Shown here: piece after piece, positions 47,001-54,849 of the stretch
How positions within the stretch are numbered: the stretch's first letter is position 1
How the letters are laid out: the number at the start of each line of letters is the position of its first letter
DNA from: Sipunculus nudus
Taxonomy: Eukaryota; Annelida; Sipuncula; Golfingiida; Sipunculidae
Direction: 5' to 3'
DNA length: 64,000 bases
NCBI GenBank assembly: GCA_026874595.1
Contig: CM049310.1
Location: 77,803,056-77,867,055, forward strand
The notes under the pieces: generated by a model
Told to the model about the DNA's origin: nothing
Databases searched by the model: none
The model's input: the letters and a program-made list of their open reading frames with translations, nothing else
Position numbers and translations under genes: made by a program

Positions 47001-47917
47001 AGTCATGTTCAATGTATGGAAAAAATGTAACATAAATTATGTAGAAAAATTTTATGACCATGGCCAACACTGCAGATTGGTTTTTGTAGTGTCATCAAAC
47101 ATACATATTACAGATATAGTTTTGAAGTCAGTTGTATAAATATTTAAAAAAATAAGTAGTTCCTGGAATTTACAATCATTCCTTTCCAAGCAGATCACTC
47201 TGATTCACAGCATACAAAAAAATTAACACCCAAGTCTTTATACAATAATGATTTATGGTGGTCACTTTTATAAGGTCACTGTGAAGAATGTCAGGACCAT
47301 GGATTCTGATGGAGTTTGGTATTCAGACAGCCATATGTTATTAAGAACATTGGTATTTAAATGGAAGATAGATATGTGAGGTTGTCCTCCAAAAATAGTA
47401 CCCCAAATGAATAGCTTAAGTACTAGTATCTGTTCTGCAGGAGGGGCCATCAAACAAAATGCTATGATAAACCCCCACACAAATTATCTTTATAAAAATT
47501 TCCACTTACCTAAAGAGTTAAGTAAATACATTATGATACTACTAGTGATAAAAAGATGTGATTTCGTTATAGTAAAGAACTATATACCATTTGCTTGTGG
47601 CAATTGAGGGACACATTTTGCTGGGCTTGTAGAATTGTTAATTTTGACAATTTTTAATGCGGTCATATTCTGTCAATGGTGCAAAATTGATAAGCATATA
47701 ATTTCACTCAGAATATTTGGTACAACATTTGTATATTCTTTAAATAAGAAAAATATAATTATCAATTATATCAATGAATAATGTGGAAAATACTCCAAAA
47801 TTTAAATTGTTAGATGGGTACAAGACTACTTTTTGCTGATTTCAGGTGGCTTCAACCAAGTCAGAAGTAGAGAGAATCCAGAGGACTCTGGAGATGTTAA
47901 ATGTTGTGGATGATTGA
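13715..47917 (+). CDS. VARS2: VARS2, mitochondrial valyl-tRNA synthetase (complete, 26 coding exons)
   Basis: A class Ia aminoacyl-tRNA synthetase that charges mitochondrial tRNA-Val. The 26 exons total 3231 nt and join in phase into 1076 residues, close to vertebrate VARS2. Residues 1-49 are basic (nine K/R, one acidic) and end RTF|SAS, fitting the R-3 site of the mitochondrial processing peptidase, followed by a charged helix. The HIGH-like motif is HLGH 174-177. The CP1 editing domain has [10 protein letters not shown] (356-365) and [12 protein letters not shown] (414-425). [14 protein letters not shown] follows at 540-553, DTWFSS at 602-607 and KMSKS at 676-680. The anticodon-binding helices lie at about 745-900 and the coiled coil at 1010-1076. 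[25 protein letters not shown] and ALRFTLCS resemble VARS2 more than cytosolic VARS1, and there is no GST-like N-terminus. An in-frame stop at 13697 and A at -3 support this start. Intron 4 is GC-AG; the others are GT-AG. Confidence 0.93.
15140..15191 (+). CDS. VARS2: VARS2 exon 2 (residues 101-118)
   Basis: It encodes [17 protein letters not shown], matching the PTKPGEKKD block that precedes the catalytic core in ValRS proteins. It is 52 nt and ends phase 1. The following intron (15192-17242) is about 2 kb with nothing recognised. Confidence 0.9.
17243..17343 (+). CDS. VARS2: VARS2 exon 3 (residues 118-151)
   Basis: It encodes [17 protein letters not shown] and EGFFNPDYR, the start of the Rossmann-fold core. 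It ends phase 0 at GTGAGG. The intron to 18804 carries a MITE at 17476-17787. Confidence 0.93.
17476..17787. mobile_element. MITE-like repeat with GTGTTTCCATGTG ends, copy 1
   Basis: The left end GTGTTTCTATGTGTGCAT and the inverted right end (…ATGGAAACACAC) form terminal inverted repeats. The interior shares AAAATGATGT, TTCACACATAG and AACATCTT strings with the copy at 25204-25492. It lies in VARS2 intron 3. Target duplication was not resolved. Confidence 0.6.
18805..18920 (+). CDS. VARS2: VARS2 exon 4 (residues 152-190), HIGH-like motif
   Basis: It encodes [21 protein letters not shown] is the ATP-binding signature. The last codon TG|G (Trp190) is completed by exon 5 only if the donor is ATG|GCAAGT, a GC-type donor. 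The downstream GT (GGCAA|GTGTTC) would shift the frame into a stop. The acceptor could also be the second CAG (18808), dropping one Gln. Confidence 0.9.
19119..22755 (+). mobile_element. Family F element copy F2 (complete, in VARS2 intron 4)
   Basis: It starts TTTTTAGCTCAGCTGAC with the hairpin AGCTCAG…CTGAGCT and a GTCCGTC-rich stretch. It ends CAGCTGAGCGCCGTGACC followed by CATGGGTCCCTTGTT. The motifs CTCAGCTGA (5') and TCAGCTGAG (3') are subterminal inverted repeats. It lacks the Helitron-like insertions of F1, so it serves as the unoccupied reference. Remnants of an endonuclease domain lie near its 3' end. I do not know its formal superfamily; the terminal architecture and lack of target duplication suggest rolling-circle (Helentron-like) elements, which is inference. 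Confidence 0.75.
21960..22430 (+). pseudogene. Decayed EEP/APE-type endonuclease domain inside F2
   Basis: Fragments in shifting frames read [18 protein letters not shown] at about 22075-22128. From 22160 they read [19 protein letters not shown] and [13 protein letters not shown]. The GDFN…D, EPT…N.IDLVFTN and SDH strings are the hallmark order of exonuclease-endonuclease-phosphatase domains in non-LTR retrotransposons and some animal Helitrons. Asn of GDFN is replaced by Ile, and stops and frameshifts interrupt the frame, so it is dead. Confidence 0.7.
22798..23011 (+). repeat. Two further decayed family F 3' termini stacked before VARS2 exon 5
   Basis: ACAGCTGAGCTTAATGATCC plus AATGGGTAACTTTG (about 22800-22834) and ATGAGCTTAAGAATCC plus ATGGATCCCTTGTTT (22979-23009) each resemble the F2 terminus at 22721-22755. 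Three such ends in a row suggest repeated insertion or tandem 3' ends. Confidence 0.5.
23022..23186 (+). CDS. VARS2: VARS2 exon 5 (residues 190-245)
   Basis: It encodes [19 protein letters not shown], then [12 protein letters not shown] and [10 protein letters not shown]. It ends phase 2 at GTGAGT. Its acceptor TTTTTCTCAG follows a decayed family F 3' terminus by about 13 bases. Confidence 0.93.
23520..24640. repeat. GACTC-rich element with 33-bp minisatellite (20 units), VARS2 intron 5
   Basis: The core at about 23913-24570 is 20 tandem copies of a 33-bp unit (GGACTCAGACTTGGACTTG, then GACTCGAACCTCAA). Variation is mainly GACTTGGACTT versus GACTTGGGCTT. The left part (23640-23890) resembles the left part of 45130-46860. 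The unit length is a multiple of three with no stops, so both strands stay open for over 250 codons. That is a property of the repeat and not evidence of coding. Confidence 0.9.
24684..24765 (+). CDS. VARS2: VARS2 exon 6 (residues 245-272)
   Basis: It encodes [19 protein letters not shown] and TRDCFTLDP, a conserved ValRS block. Phase 0 donor GTAAGA. The intron to 25603 carries a second MITE copy at 25204-25492. Confidence 0.93.
25204..25492. mobile_element. MITE-like repeat with GTGTTTCCATGTG ends, copy 2
   Basis: The left end is GGTTTCCATGTGCACGTATA and the right end TATATGTGCACATGGAAACA. It is a diverged copy of 17476-17787 in the same orientation and lies in VARS2 intron 6. Confidence 0.6.
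25604..25723 (+). CDS. VARS2: VARS2 exon 7 (residues 273-312)
   Basis: It encodes [18 protein letters not shown] and [16 protein letters not shown], at the entry to the CP1 editing insertion. It is 120 nt with phase 0 at both ends. The intron to 26155 shows nothing. Confidence 0.93.
26156..26264 (+). CDS. VARS2: VARS2 exon 8 (residues 313-349)
   Basis: It encodes [17 protein letters not shown] and [14 protein letters not shown]. The VENxPLxG wording is typical of the mitochondrial paralogue. It ends phase 1. Confidence 0.9.
26684..26863 (+). CDS. VARS2: VARS2 exon 9 (residues 349-409), editing domain
   Basis: It encodes [20 protein letters not shown] and [17 protein letters not shown], ending FGTG. 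The threonine-rich TTR..ET motif forms part of the ValRS editing pocket. It ends phase 1. The long following intron (26864-28290) holds the tandem repeat at 27637-28140. Confidence 0.92.
27637..28140. repeat. Tandem repeat of about 150 bp, 3.3 units, VARS2 intron 9
   Basis: Each unit contains TTGTGAACAC, ACTTTTGAA, TCACACTGATGGTT and a GACCTTGACCTTCATCTTCA then AGGTC block. The blocks are at about 27736, 27887 and 28038. TTGACCTT and AAGGTCAA form an inverted pair in each unit and contain nuclear-receptor half-site sequence. Confidence 0.75.
28291..28415 (+). CDS. VARS2: VARS2 exon 10 (residues 409-450), editing domain
   Basis: It encodes [19 protein letters not shown] and [18 protein letters not shown]. 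The HD..D residues of the editing site are retained. Phase 0 end. Confidence 0.92.
28890..29285. repeat. Unclassified dispersed-repeat-like segment in VARS2 intron 10
   Basis: It starts CTTGTTTTCCCCTGCTCCGC followed by AGATGTGGGGGACATGG and a (GTCTGTCC)n tract. It ends CAAAGTGGGGGACATTAATT then CCACGAATTTGCTTG. The repeated GTGGGGGACAT and the GTCCGTC tract resemble TE termini, but no second copy lies in the window. Confidence 0.35.
29419..29522 (+). CDS. VARS2: VARS2 exon 11 (residues 451-485)
   Basis: It encodes [19 protein letters not shown] and [10 protein letters not shown]. It ends phase 2 at GTAAGT. The intron before it (28416-29418) contains an unclassified repeat near 28890-29285. 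Confidence 0.92.
30460..30541 (+). CDS. VARS2: VARS2 exon 12 (residues 485-512)
   Basis: It encodes [19 protein letters not shown] and SQMAQVAIE, where the protein returns to the catalytic core. Phase 0 end. The 900-bp intron before it shows nothing. Confidence 0.92.
31062..31138 (+). CDS. VARS2: VARS2 exon 13 (residues 513-538)
   Basis: It encodes [18 protein letters not shown] and YDWLENI. The SGxLELxPS wording matches VARS2. It ends phase 2. The intron to 32224 shows nothing recognisable. Confidence 0.92.
32225..32300 (+). CDS. VARS2: VARS2 exon 14 (residues 538-563)
   Basis: It encodes [20 protein letters not shown], one of the most conserved class Ia blocks. Phase 0 end. The 4.9-kb intron that follows holds a MITE and element F4. 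Confidence 0.93.
32885..33060. mobile_element. 176-bp MITE with CAGTAAAA ends and TA flanks
   Basis: CAGTAAAAGCTTG at the left and CCAGGGTTTTACTG at the right are inverted, flanked by TA on both sides. The interior repeats ATGACCACCTC/AACCACCTC phrases. It is a Tc1/mariner/pogo-type non-autonomous element in VARS2 intron 14. Confidence 0.7.
33106..37204 (+). mobile_element. Family F element copy F4 (VARS2 intron 14)
   Basis: It starts TTTTTAGCTCAGCTGAC with a GTCCGTC tract. It then crosses about 7.5 units of a roughly 340-bp tandem repeat (33190-35830) and Helitron-like D. It ends CAGCTGAGCGTCATGACC followed by CATGGGTCACTTGTT. Tandem units share GAGCTATGGGGCCCCAAAGT, AATATCTCAATAACTAC, ATTTTTGGCATACATATTGA and ACTGGTGGCGCCACCTGTAT. 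It is the inverted counterpart of F3, with about twice as many units. Its right end touches the exon 15 acceptor. Confidence 0.82.
35841..37019 (+). mobile_element. Helitron-like non-autonomous element D
   Basis: It starts TTGTATCCTCCAAAACG and ends with the hairpin GTAGTCA-CTTGT-CGGCTAC (two wobble or mismatch positions) and CCCGTATTCTAG. It lies inside F4 at the position that element C occupies in F3. It contains four half-units with GGTGGCGCCACC-type boxes. Confidence 0.75.
37214..37313 (+). CDS. VARS2: VARS2 exon 15 (residues 564-597)
   Basis: It encodes [20 protein letters not shown] and [12 protein letters not shown], a less conserved linker. It ends phase 1. The acceptor CTTCTGTAG begins only nine bases after the 3' terminus of element F4. 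Confidence 0.88.
37652..37722 (+). CDS. VARS2: VARS2 exon 16 (residues 597-620)
   Basis: It encodes [20 protein letters not shown] then WPEQ. The DTWFSS block contacts the aminoacyl site in ValRS/IleRS/LeuRS. Phase 0 end. Confidence 0.93.
38182..38307 (+). CDS. VARS2: VARS2 exon 17 (residues 621-662)
   Basis: It encodes [20 protein letters not shown] and [16 protein letters not shown], the second half of the Rossmann fold. Phase 0 at both ends. Confidence 0.93.
38772..38876 (+). CDS. VARS2: VARS2 exon 18 (residues 663-697), KMSKS motif
   Basis: It encodes [18 protein letters not shown] and [22 protein letters not shown] is at 38811-38825. Phase 0 at both ends. The following intron carries a SINE-like sequence at 39058-39260. 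Confidence 0.94.
39058..39260 (+). mobile_element. tRNA-derived SINE-like sequence in VARS2 intron 18
   Basis: An A-box-like TAGTGGTGAAATGG is followed by a perfect B box, GGTTCAAATCC (39092-39102). A GACCCTTAAGCAAGCTCTTGG segment and a less clear tail come after. The layout fits a Pol III SINE. Confidence 0.55.
39583..39730 (+). CDS. VARS2: VARS2 exon 19 (residues 698-747)
   Basis: It encodes [20 protein letters not shown] and [19 protein letters not shown]. It ends phase 1. The 1.15-kb intron that follows shows nothing. Confidence 0.93.
40882..41009 (+). CDS. VARS2: VARS2 exon 20 (residues 747-789)
   Basis: It encodes [19 protein letters not shown] and [13 protein letters not shown], the start of the anticodon-binding helical domain. 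Phase 0 end. Confidence 0.92.
41623..41778 (+). CDS. VARS2: VARS2 exon 21 (residues 790-841)
   Basis: It encodes [19 protein letters not shown] and [13 protein letters not shown]. The WILSRL and FCDVYLE wording is typical of the anticodon domain. Phase 0. The intron to 42866 shows nothing. Confidence 0.92.
42867..43073 (+). CDS. VARS2: VARS2 exon 22 (residues 842-910)
   Basis: It encodes [19 protein letters not shown] and [15 protein letters not shown], the longest internal exon. A CTCF-like 15-mer lies on the opposite strand at 43028-43042. Confidence 0.93.
43357..43468 (+). CDS. VARS2: VARS2 exon 23 (residues 911-948)
   Basis: It encodes [18 protein letters not shown] and [18 protein letters not shown]. 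It ends phase 1 at GTAAGT. Confidence 0.9.
43938..44122 (+). CDS. VARS2: VARS2 exon 24 (residues 948-1009)
   Basis: It encodes [20 protein letters not shown] and [16 protein letters not shown], the region before the C-terminal coiled coil. Phase 0 end. The 850-bp intron after it shows nothing. Confidence 0.88.
44971..45102 (+). CDS. VARS2: VARS2 exon 25 (residues 1010-1053), coiled coil
   Basis: It encodes [18 protein letters not shown], the first helix of the ValRS tRNA-binding coiled coil. It ends AGVIAEK at the donor GTAGAT. Intron 25 (45103-47845) carries a 49-bp minisatellite. Confidence 0.9.
45130..46860. repeat. GACTC-rich element with 49-bp minisatellite (about 27 units), VARS2 intron 25
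   Basis: From about 45520 to 46836 a 49-bp unit (GGTGGACTCAGTCTTGGACT, then CAGGTTCCAAATAACTCAG, then ATTAATAATA) repeats nearly perfectly. Variants such as GATTCATAAAAGG recur at intervals, suggesting higher-order duplication. The left flank shares CAAGCTTTAGCTC and TTTCCATTTAACATTTCTTTT-like strings with the intron 5 element. Confidence 0.9.
47846..47917 (+). CDS. VARS2: VARS2 exon 26 (residues 1054-1076 and stop)
   Basis: It encodes [19 protein letters not shown] then VVDD and TGA at 47915-47917. It is the second helix of the C-terminal coiled coil. The acceptor is TGATTTCAG. Confidence 0.9.
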   Translation: MASTKSEVERIQRTLEMLNVVDD

Positions 47918-48513
47918 CAGACAAAGGGTTGAGATGGTGCCCTACTCTTTTATTGAGCCAATCCAGTAAAAGAGACTGGGCACAAGTCTGTTGCCAAATC
48001 TGTGATATCACTTGGTAGACTGATTCCATACTTACAAGATCATGATGTATTTCCAGTCTTACATGTGAAACTGAGGCTTGTGTCAGGGCTTTGGAAGCCT
48101 TTATTATTATAACAATTTTCTTTGATACTTTTATTACTGGAAGTTGGAGGGGCCTGGACAATCAAGGAGTAAAGCACTGGGCTCTCTCTGCTGGCGACCC
48201 GGGTTCAGTCCCTGGCATGGCTATGACAGTGGGTTGTATTTTAATGTTCAAGACCAGGGGTTTTTCTCCGGGTTTTCCAGTTTCATCCAGCCTTACAGTC
48301 CACCAAACGCCTCTATCTGAGTCATGGAGAGTGCATAATTTGTTACAATAACTATTGGTACAGTCCATGTAAAATAAATAAGTTTATATTTTACTGTATT
48401 AATTACTATAATTATATTAGTAATTCATTGGCAAGTGGAAGATTTCATGTAATTAACAATAAGAGCATTATCTTGAAAGGGTGACTTTCCACTCAAGGAA
48501 TCAGTCTGCATTA
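47918..48513 (+). other. VARS2: Proximal 3' UTR region of VARS2
   Basis: Sequence after the stop codon. The first AATAAA is at 48373-48378, at the tail of a SINE. A stronger candidate lies far downstream at 51670-51675, followed by a T/GT-rich stretch. Which one is used cannot be told here. Confidence 0.45.
48145..48380 (+). mobile_element. tRNA-derived SINE
   Basis: TCAAGGAGTAAAGCACTGG (A-box region), CTGCTGGCGACCC and the B-box match GGGTTCAGTCCC form a tRNA-like head. TTTTTCTCCGGGTTTTCCAG, resembling the conserved central domain of several invertebrate SINEs, follows. The tail is A/T-rich, ending TAAAATAAATAAG. Confidence 0.75.
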
Positions 48514-49944
48514 TTGTATCCGCCAAAACAGAGTTTTGCGGATACTATGTTTTCAGCTGGCCGCCGCCGCCGCCGCCGCCGCGTAGGTGTCCGGAGAACT
48601 CCTCCGTAACCGCTGGGTGGAATTTTCCGAAACCCGGGATTATGTTCGGGTCACATGTGAACTGCTGCGCCCCGATTTTGTTTTGACCTCTGACCTTTCC
48701 TCTGGGCTCTGCGTCCGTTTGTGCGTCTGTTTCCACACATAAACCCACATATCTCGGGAACCGTTTGACCGATCAGGGAAAATTTTTTTGCACAAATGTA
48801 GCCCTCGGAGAGCTTTATAACATACACCAAAAATGGTGGCGCCACCTGCAACCATGTTTGCACAGTGTCCATCTGTTCGTCTGCCTTGGGTTAAAATCAC
48901 TCATATCTCTGCAGTGACTTGACTAATTCACCTGAAATTCGGCATGCGCAAACATCCTGGATAGCTTTTCTGATTTTATGACAGGTGGCGCCACCTACAT
49001 TCACGTTTACGCTGCAGACATCCAAGCTCATATCTCTGGAACCGTTTGACCGATCAGGAAAATTCTTTTGCACAAATGTAGCCCTTGGAGAGCTTTATAA
49101 CATACACCAAAAATGGTGGCGCCACCTGCAACCATGTTTGCACAGTGTCCATCTGTTCGTCTGCCTTGGGTTAAAATCACTCATATCTCTGCAGTGACTT
49201 GACTAATTCACCTGAAATTTGGCATGCGTATACATCCTGGATAGCTTTTCTGATTTTATGACAGGTGGCGCCACCTACATTCACGTTTACGCTGCAGACA
49301 TCCAAGCTCATATCTCAGGAACCGTTTGACCGATCAGGAAAATTTTTTTGCACAAATGTAGCCCTTAGAGAGCTTTATAACATACACAAAAAATGGTGGC
49401 GCCACCTGCAACCATGTTTGCACAGTGTCCAGCTGTTCGTCTGCCTTGGGTTAAAATCACTCATATCTCTGCAGTGGTTTGACTAATTCACCTGAAATTC
49501 TGCATGCTTATACATCCTGGATAGCTTTTCTGATTTTATGACAGGTGGCGCCACCTACAATCAAGTTTACGCTGCAGACATCCAAGCTCATATCTAAGGA
49601 ACCGTTTGACCGATTGGGCCAAAATTTTGCATGTGTATAGTTCTCACAAAGCTCTTTATCATACGCTAAACTGGTGGCGCCACCTGCAACCCTTTTTTGC
49701 ACAGCGTCCATCTGTTTGTCTGCCAAGGGCAAAAATCACTCATATACAATATAGTGGTTTGACTTATCTGCCTTAAATTTTGCATATGTATACAACTTGG
49801 ACAGCTTTCTGGATTTTTTGGTAGGTAGCGCAACCTACATACACCATTTGGCTGCAGACATCCATGCTGATATGCAACACTTCACCCGTTCCACTCTGAT
49901 TTAGGCGGATACAAGTAGTCGCTTGTCGACTACCCGTATTCTAG
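48514..49944 (+). mobile_element. Helitron-like non-autonomous element E
   Basis: It starts TTGTATCCGCCAAAACAG right after CATTA. It ends with the perfect hairpin GTAGTCG-CTTGT-CGACTAC and CCCGTATTCTAG followed by T. The insertion is therefore again between A and T. A (CCG)n tract lies near the 5' end and three to four 280-bp units follow. It sits downstream of the VARS2 stop codon and could be part of a long 3' UTR. Confidence 0.8.
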
Positions 49945-52618
49945 TTTCAGTCTTTTATATGCCTGTTATGTTTAAAATGATAAATAATTAAAATAAATAA
50001 CTGATATCTGACCTCTCCTACATTTAACAGCCTTATTTTTGCAGTGTAAAAAAGCCAATCTACCTTCATCATTGACACTTTCTTAAATATAATATTTTTA
50101 AAAATAATAGATCATTAAACTTTTTCTTGCTCCTTTCTGATGCAAATTTTTTAATCTAATTTTGTTCTTCAACTATGATCTTCAAAAAAAACTTATATTT
50201 CGAATTTCAACAATTTGTGGGTTTGGGTTGGGGGTTTAGTGAGACTTAGTGATAAAGTGATGTGCGTTGTCTTTAGCCAATTTGCTGTTATCTTACTAGC
50301 TTGTCACAAAATAACTTAAATATGAAAAACTGCAATGCAGATGGTTTTTAAGCTACAGCACCTCATATAACTCCATTTACAAGACAGAAGAGATTGTTAG
50401 AGGCATTACATGCAGTAAAATCAGCAAAAATACATTCATAACTTACAAAAACATTGAAAATGTTGTCACTGATTTATACTTTATTTAGATGATATACTAC
50501 TTTCTTTTAGCAAAGTTTCATTTGATAAAATCCAGAGTTGTAGTACATTGTACTCCTCTGACAGGAATTATATCAGTGCAATATTTCAGTGTGCTTTTGA
50601 CTGTCTCAGAAGATCATGCCTTTACAATGTAGAAATTCTTCACACCTGAACCTCTCTGAAAAATATATAAGAGGAGTAATATAAGTATATTGGTCAGCAT
50701 TTTTTCGGGCACCTATAATAACTTTAATTATGAACACTTATTAAGGGTTACTAGTACACTGACAAATTGGAAGTTGCATTATGTCATTAGCTTACATGGT
50801 TTCCCTTCAATGGATTCATATGTTTGTATATCAAATGCTTGTTAGTGATATAAAATTATTAACTATATGAATTTCTAAGGTTCAGAACTACACAGAAATC
50901 CAGCATCATAAATTATTGATTAGGTACACATTGCTGGCTGATGCATTTAAGTTCATGTTACACCAGAATCACATACTTTCATTTTTGGTCATGTCTTATG
51001 TTTTCAGCTGTAAATTTATATATTATTATATGTATATAGAATATCAATTACCTAGATTGTGAAGTTGTGTGGAGCCCATGGGTAGCCTCACTTGAGATTA
51101 ACCAATCTCCCTATGTGTTACCCCTTGTGAATACAGTGTAATTAGTAACAAATGTCAGCTCAGGGACTGAACATGTTTCATTATGTACCAAGCTGGAAAT
51201 AATGATGTGCTGCTCTTTTGTACCACTTAAGTGATAATGTAAAAATAAAAAAATATTTTGATTTATAGAAAGTAAAAATGTCAGTTGTGATTAATTCTTT
51301 GAAACCAGAAATTATCTAATAATGCATGTGAGAAATTGTGGTCAGTTCACCAGTCAAATTTGCAGAGAGTGCATTTTTAAGTTTTATAGATTATGTTTAT
51401 CTTTTACCTTCAGTTGGTTTATATGTATAGATTGAGCATTTATAAAAATCTGTAGATGTTCATTTGCCTACAAAAGATCCTTTTTATAGAAAATGTGTTA
51501 TAATTACCTTTTAAAGTGTCTAAGAAATGAGAGGACTTTATTGGCTTTATGAGAAATTACAGTGCAGTATTTCATACATAAAAATCCCGCAGTGTTAATA
51601 ATAGTAATTTATTTGTCTTTATTATGTGCTCCACATGATTGTTTTACATGTTTTATTGCATGTTAGACTAATAAACTTGTGTTTAAAGGATGTTTTTTGT
51701 TTCCTCTTTTTCTTTAGTATTTGGTGCATGTGTTAACTGAGATACATATTGGGACATGGACATTGGTAGGCATATTTAATATATTTTTTATTTCTGTCGA
51801 TGAAGTGTAAATTGCATGACATTGTCATGGAATTATCAAGAAAAGTTAATGCCAAAGGACTGACGCCACGCCAGGTCAAATGCTCACACGTGAGCCAAAC
51901 GGTGAACGCGTCGTTGATTGCATTTCGCCAGTGGCGCCTGGACATTGTGAAGTAAACGTCCTTGTGTGGGTCGGTTGCCACCAGTATTTGTGCTGTAGCT
52001 CAGGTTATACAATGCCTCCTAATTGGAAATGTTGAAAACAGCGTGGTCATTGCATGGTATTTTATAATTGTTACCTTTTGACTAGTATGAAGGTATTATA
52101 CACTGCATGGCTCCACTTATAAGCCAGTAAACACCGATTTAATATAACCTTGTTTGGAGTTCAGTTGTTGAAATGACGTGACACAATTGATGGACATATG
52201 GTGCCATATATACAGGCGCGCGCAGGTGTATAATACGACCATGTGAAACGCTAATAATTATGTGTATGAATTTGATCGAAAATTTGGTCAGTTCACGCGC
52301 GCTTTTACACATATTTCCATCGGGTGTGTAAATGATAGTTTGAAGCCAAAATGTATGATTTGAAGCCATGTATGATTATTTTTTGCATAACTCTGAGAAT
52401 GTAATGCATTAAATTGATCAGTTAGATAGATCGATACATTAAAACACGATACTTTTTGGAATTGGCCATTCAGGTGGGGAAAGGATTGTTTTTCAAAATT
52501 AAAAAGGAAAGTCTATTAAAAAATCAATTTCACAGTTGATTCTACAGGTGAATGTAGGAGACCGTGTAAAGAACGTGTAAGTGTATGTGTGTGTTTTTGT
52601 GTGTGTGTGGGGGGGGGG
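49945..52618. other. VARS2-PABPC intergenic region, left part
   Basis: No coding exon is recognised. An AATAAA at 51670-51675 followed by TTTTTTGTTTCCTC is a plausible distal VARS2 polyadenylation site. A short CpG-rich patch lies at 51860-51960. Confidence 0.4.
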
Positions 52619-52813
<195 letters not shown>

Positions 52814-54784
52814 GTAAATGTATTACGGATTGTATATACTTATATCATTACGTCAGATCAGTTTGTTCTGTATAATGAACAATTGTGTATATAATTCCGT
52901 TGGCTTGTACACATACCATTCAGAACACAAATTACTGCATTCTTGTTCACAGTTCCAAATATTGACCGACTTCTTAGCTAGTAAGCTATGGAATATTCAT
53001 AAATTTGCAAGTTGCCACTGAATTCATATAAAACAAATATGGCCCCTAAAATAAATGAACTTTAACATTGTCTGTTAGGGTACTGAGTCCACATTGACCA
53101 TATATATAAGGCATTGTAACCAAGCGCTGGTATAGATATATATAAGGCACTATTAATCAAATGGCGGATAACCACGAGTTATGACGGCAGAATAAGGAAC
53201 TGGAGCAAAAATTTGCATAATTTCCATGAAATAACTCTTAAATAATTTACCAAAATTACGTGATTTTAAAATATTCATAACTTCATTTGTTTTTCCCGTG
53301 AATCTTTATAAATAGAATATGTTACCATGAATTTGATTTCCGTTATTTTTCCACTGGCGATTACATACAATATTAAATACTGATTCTACAAACCTAAATT
53401 CGTTTTACTATAAATAATCATCTAAAGGCAGTTTTGATTTTAGGGTTAAATTTTACTGAAATTATATCAAATATATATTTTGCTTAGTGCTTCGCGAAAG
53501 TTCTATATCAATTTCAGTAATTGGTGGTAAAGAATGTTTTTTTTTAATTAAATTTTATAACATTTGCATAGCATTTCCTGATATTTATTTTGTGGACTAT
53601 TTCAAGGTCTATGTGAGAGGAACCTTAGTTTGTGGACTATTTTACTGCGGTAGATGTGAAAGTGGAAGATATATGTGTCCTCATCCCAGCAGTTATTTTT
53701 AGCTGTTTACAAGTTAAAAGTGCCGCGATAATTCAAAGTCTGATAATACATTTGATAGTGTGGTGCGTAACAGAATTACCAGCAATTACCTTAAAAAAGG
53801 TTGAAGCGACTGAAAGGGGGGGGGGGGGGGGGGGTTTCGGATCCAGTAGAAAGAATACTGAAACGGCTAACGATTTGTCTGATTTATGTCAAGTGACAGC
53901 GTACTCGTAAGCCATGAGACGTCAAATATGACGAAAATATTTGCATCTTCATGGAGCCTTCAAGTTAAAGTGCGTTCCTCGCTGAAGGCTGTAACGGCAC
54001 TCTGACAGGCAGTGACCTTGTCGTATACTCTCTAATGTCATGTTTGCAGAGGGTTGAAATGGCGCTTTATAGTCCGAACCCAAGATCTGTCGATCAACTG
54101 CCCATCTCTTTTAAAATTCCCACTAATAAAATTTACGAAATGCAATATATATGAACAAATGTTTCAAAGAAAAAAATATAAAATCTCCGAAAAGATTCAA
54201 TCTATTGTCAATTTTAAAATTGTTGATAAGTTCATGTAAAAAGTTTTGAAATGTTATCAACAGCTTGGTATATATCTTAATTTGCATATGATTAAACATA
54301 ATCGTTTATAAAATCATATATCCCATGAGCTTGATGTTACAGGGGATTTTCATATAAAATAATTATTTCAAATGCTAAAAAAGCAAATGCAAATGAAAAA
54401 TGGTAAAATCGTAATTTTCCTTGCCTTTTGAGAGAATGAGTTTTACTTTACTTCATCTGACTTGTACATATAAATTGATGGCTATCAAATATTGTGCATC
54501 TGTTTTAGAATGTTTAATCAAATGATTTTTAAAATCTTAATAACAGCACTAATAATAATAATAATAGTAATAATAATTATAATTTTAATAATAATATATT
54601 ATTTACCAATACAAATTGGGTTTTATTTTTCAACTTTCACCATTGACACGTAATAGGCTGAAGATATATTTTCATAAGCTTTCGGTTATTTCCTCAGCCA
54701 ACGTTGAAAATGTCTAAATATAAATACATGAAGAAACAGAAAATCATCTCTACATGATGTTAATTACAATTTTTATTGGTTTTA
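52814..54784. other. VARS2-PABPC intergenic region, right part
   Basis: No gene is recognised. It contains a poly-G run at about 53816-53834 and an AT-rich (ATA)n-like stretch at 54545-54600. Confidence 0.4.
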
Positions 54785-54849
54785 TCGGCAGGTGGCGCTC
54801 TTAGCCATTCATATCGTAACAGTTGGAACTATATACACCAGAGGGCGCT
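54785..54849 (+). promoter_or_regulatory. Two CTCF-like sites upstream of PABPC
   Basis: TCGGCAGGTGGCGCT (54785-54799) and ACACCAGAGGGCGCT (54835-54849) lie in the same orientation 50 bp apart. Compared by eye with the bilaterian core CCASYAGRKGGCRSY, they match at about 13 and 14 of 15 positions. They sit about 210 bp before the TATA-like box of PABPC. Function is inferred from sequence only. Confidence 0.45.

Noticed and set aside
13715-47917. Assignment of the synthetase as cytosolic VARS1
   Set aside because: It lacks the GST-like N-terminal domain, has a mitochondrial presequence and follows VARS2-type wording in the editing domain and C-terminal half.
48145-48220. Possible functional tRNA gene
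   Set aside because: The A and B boxes are present but the cloverleaf is imperfect, and a SINE central domain and tail follow.
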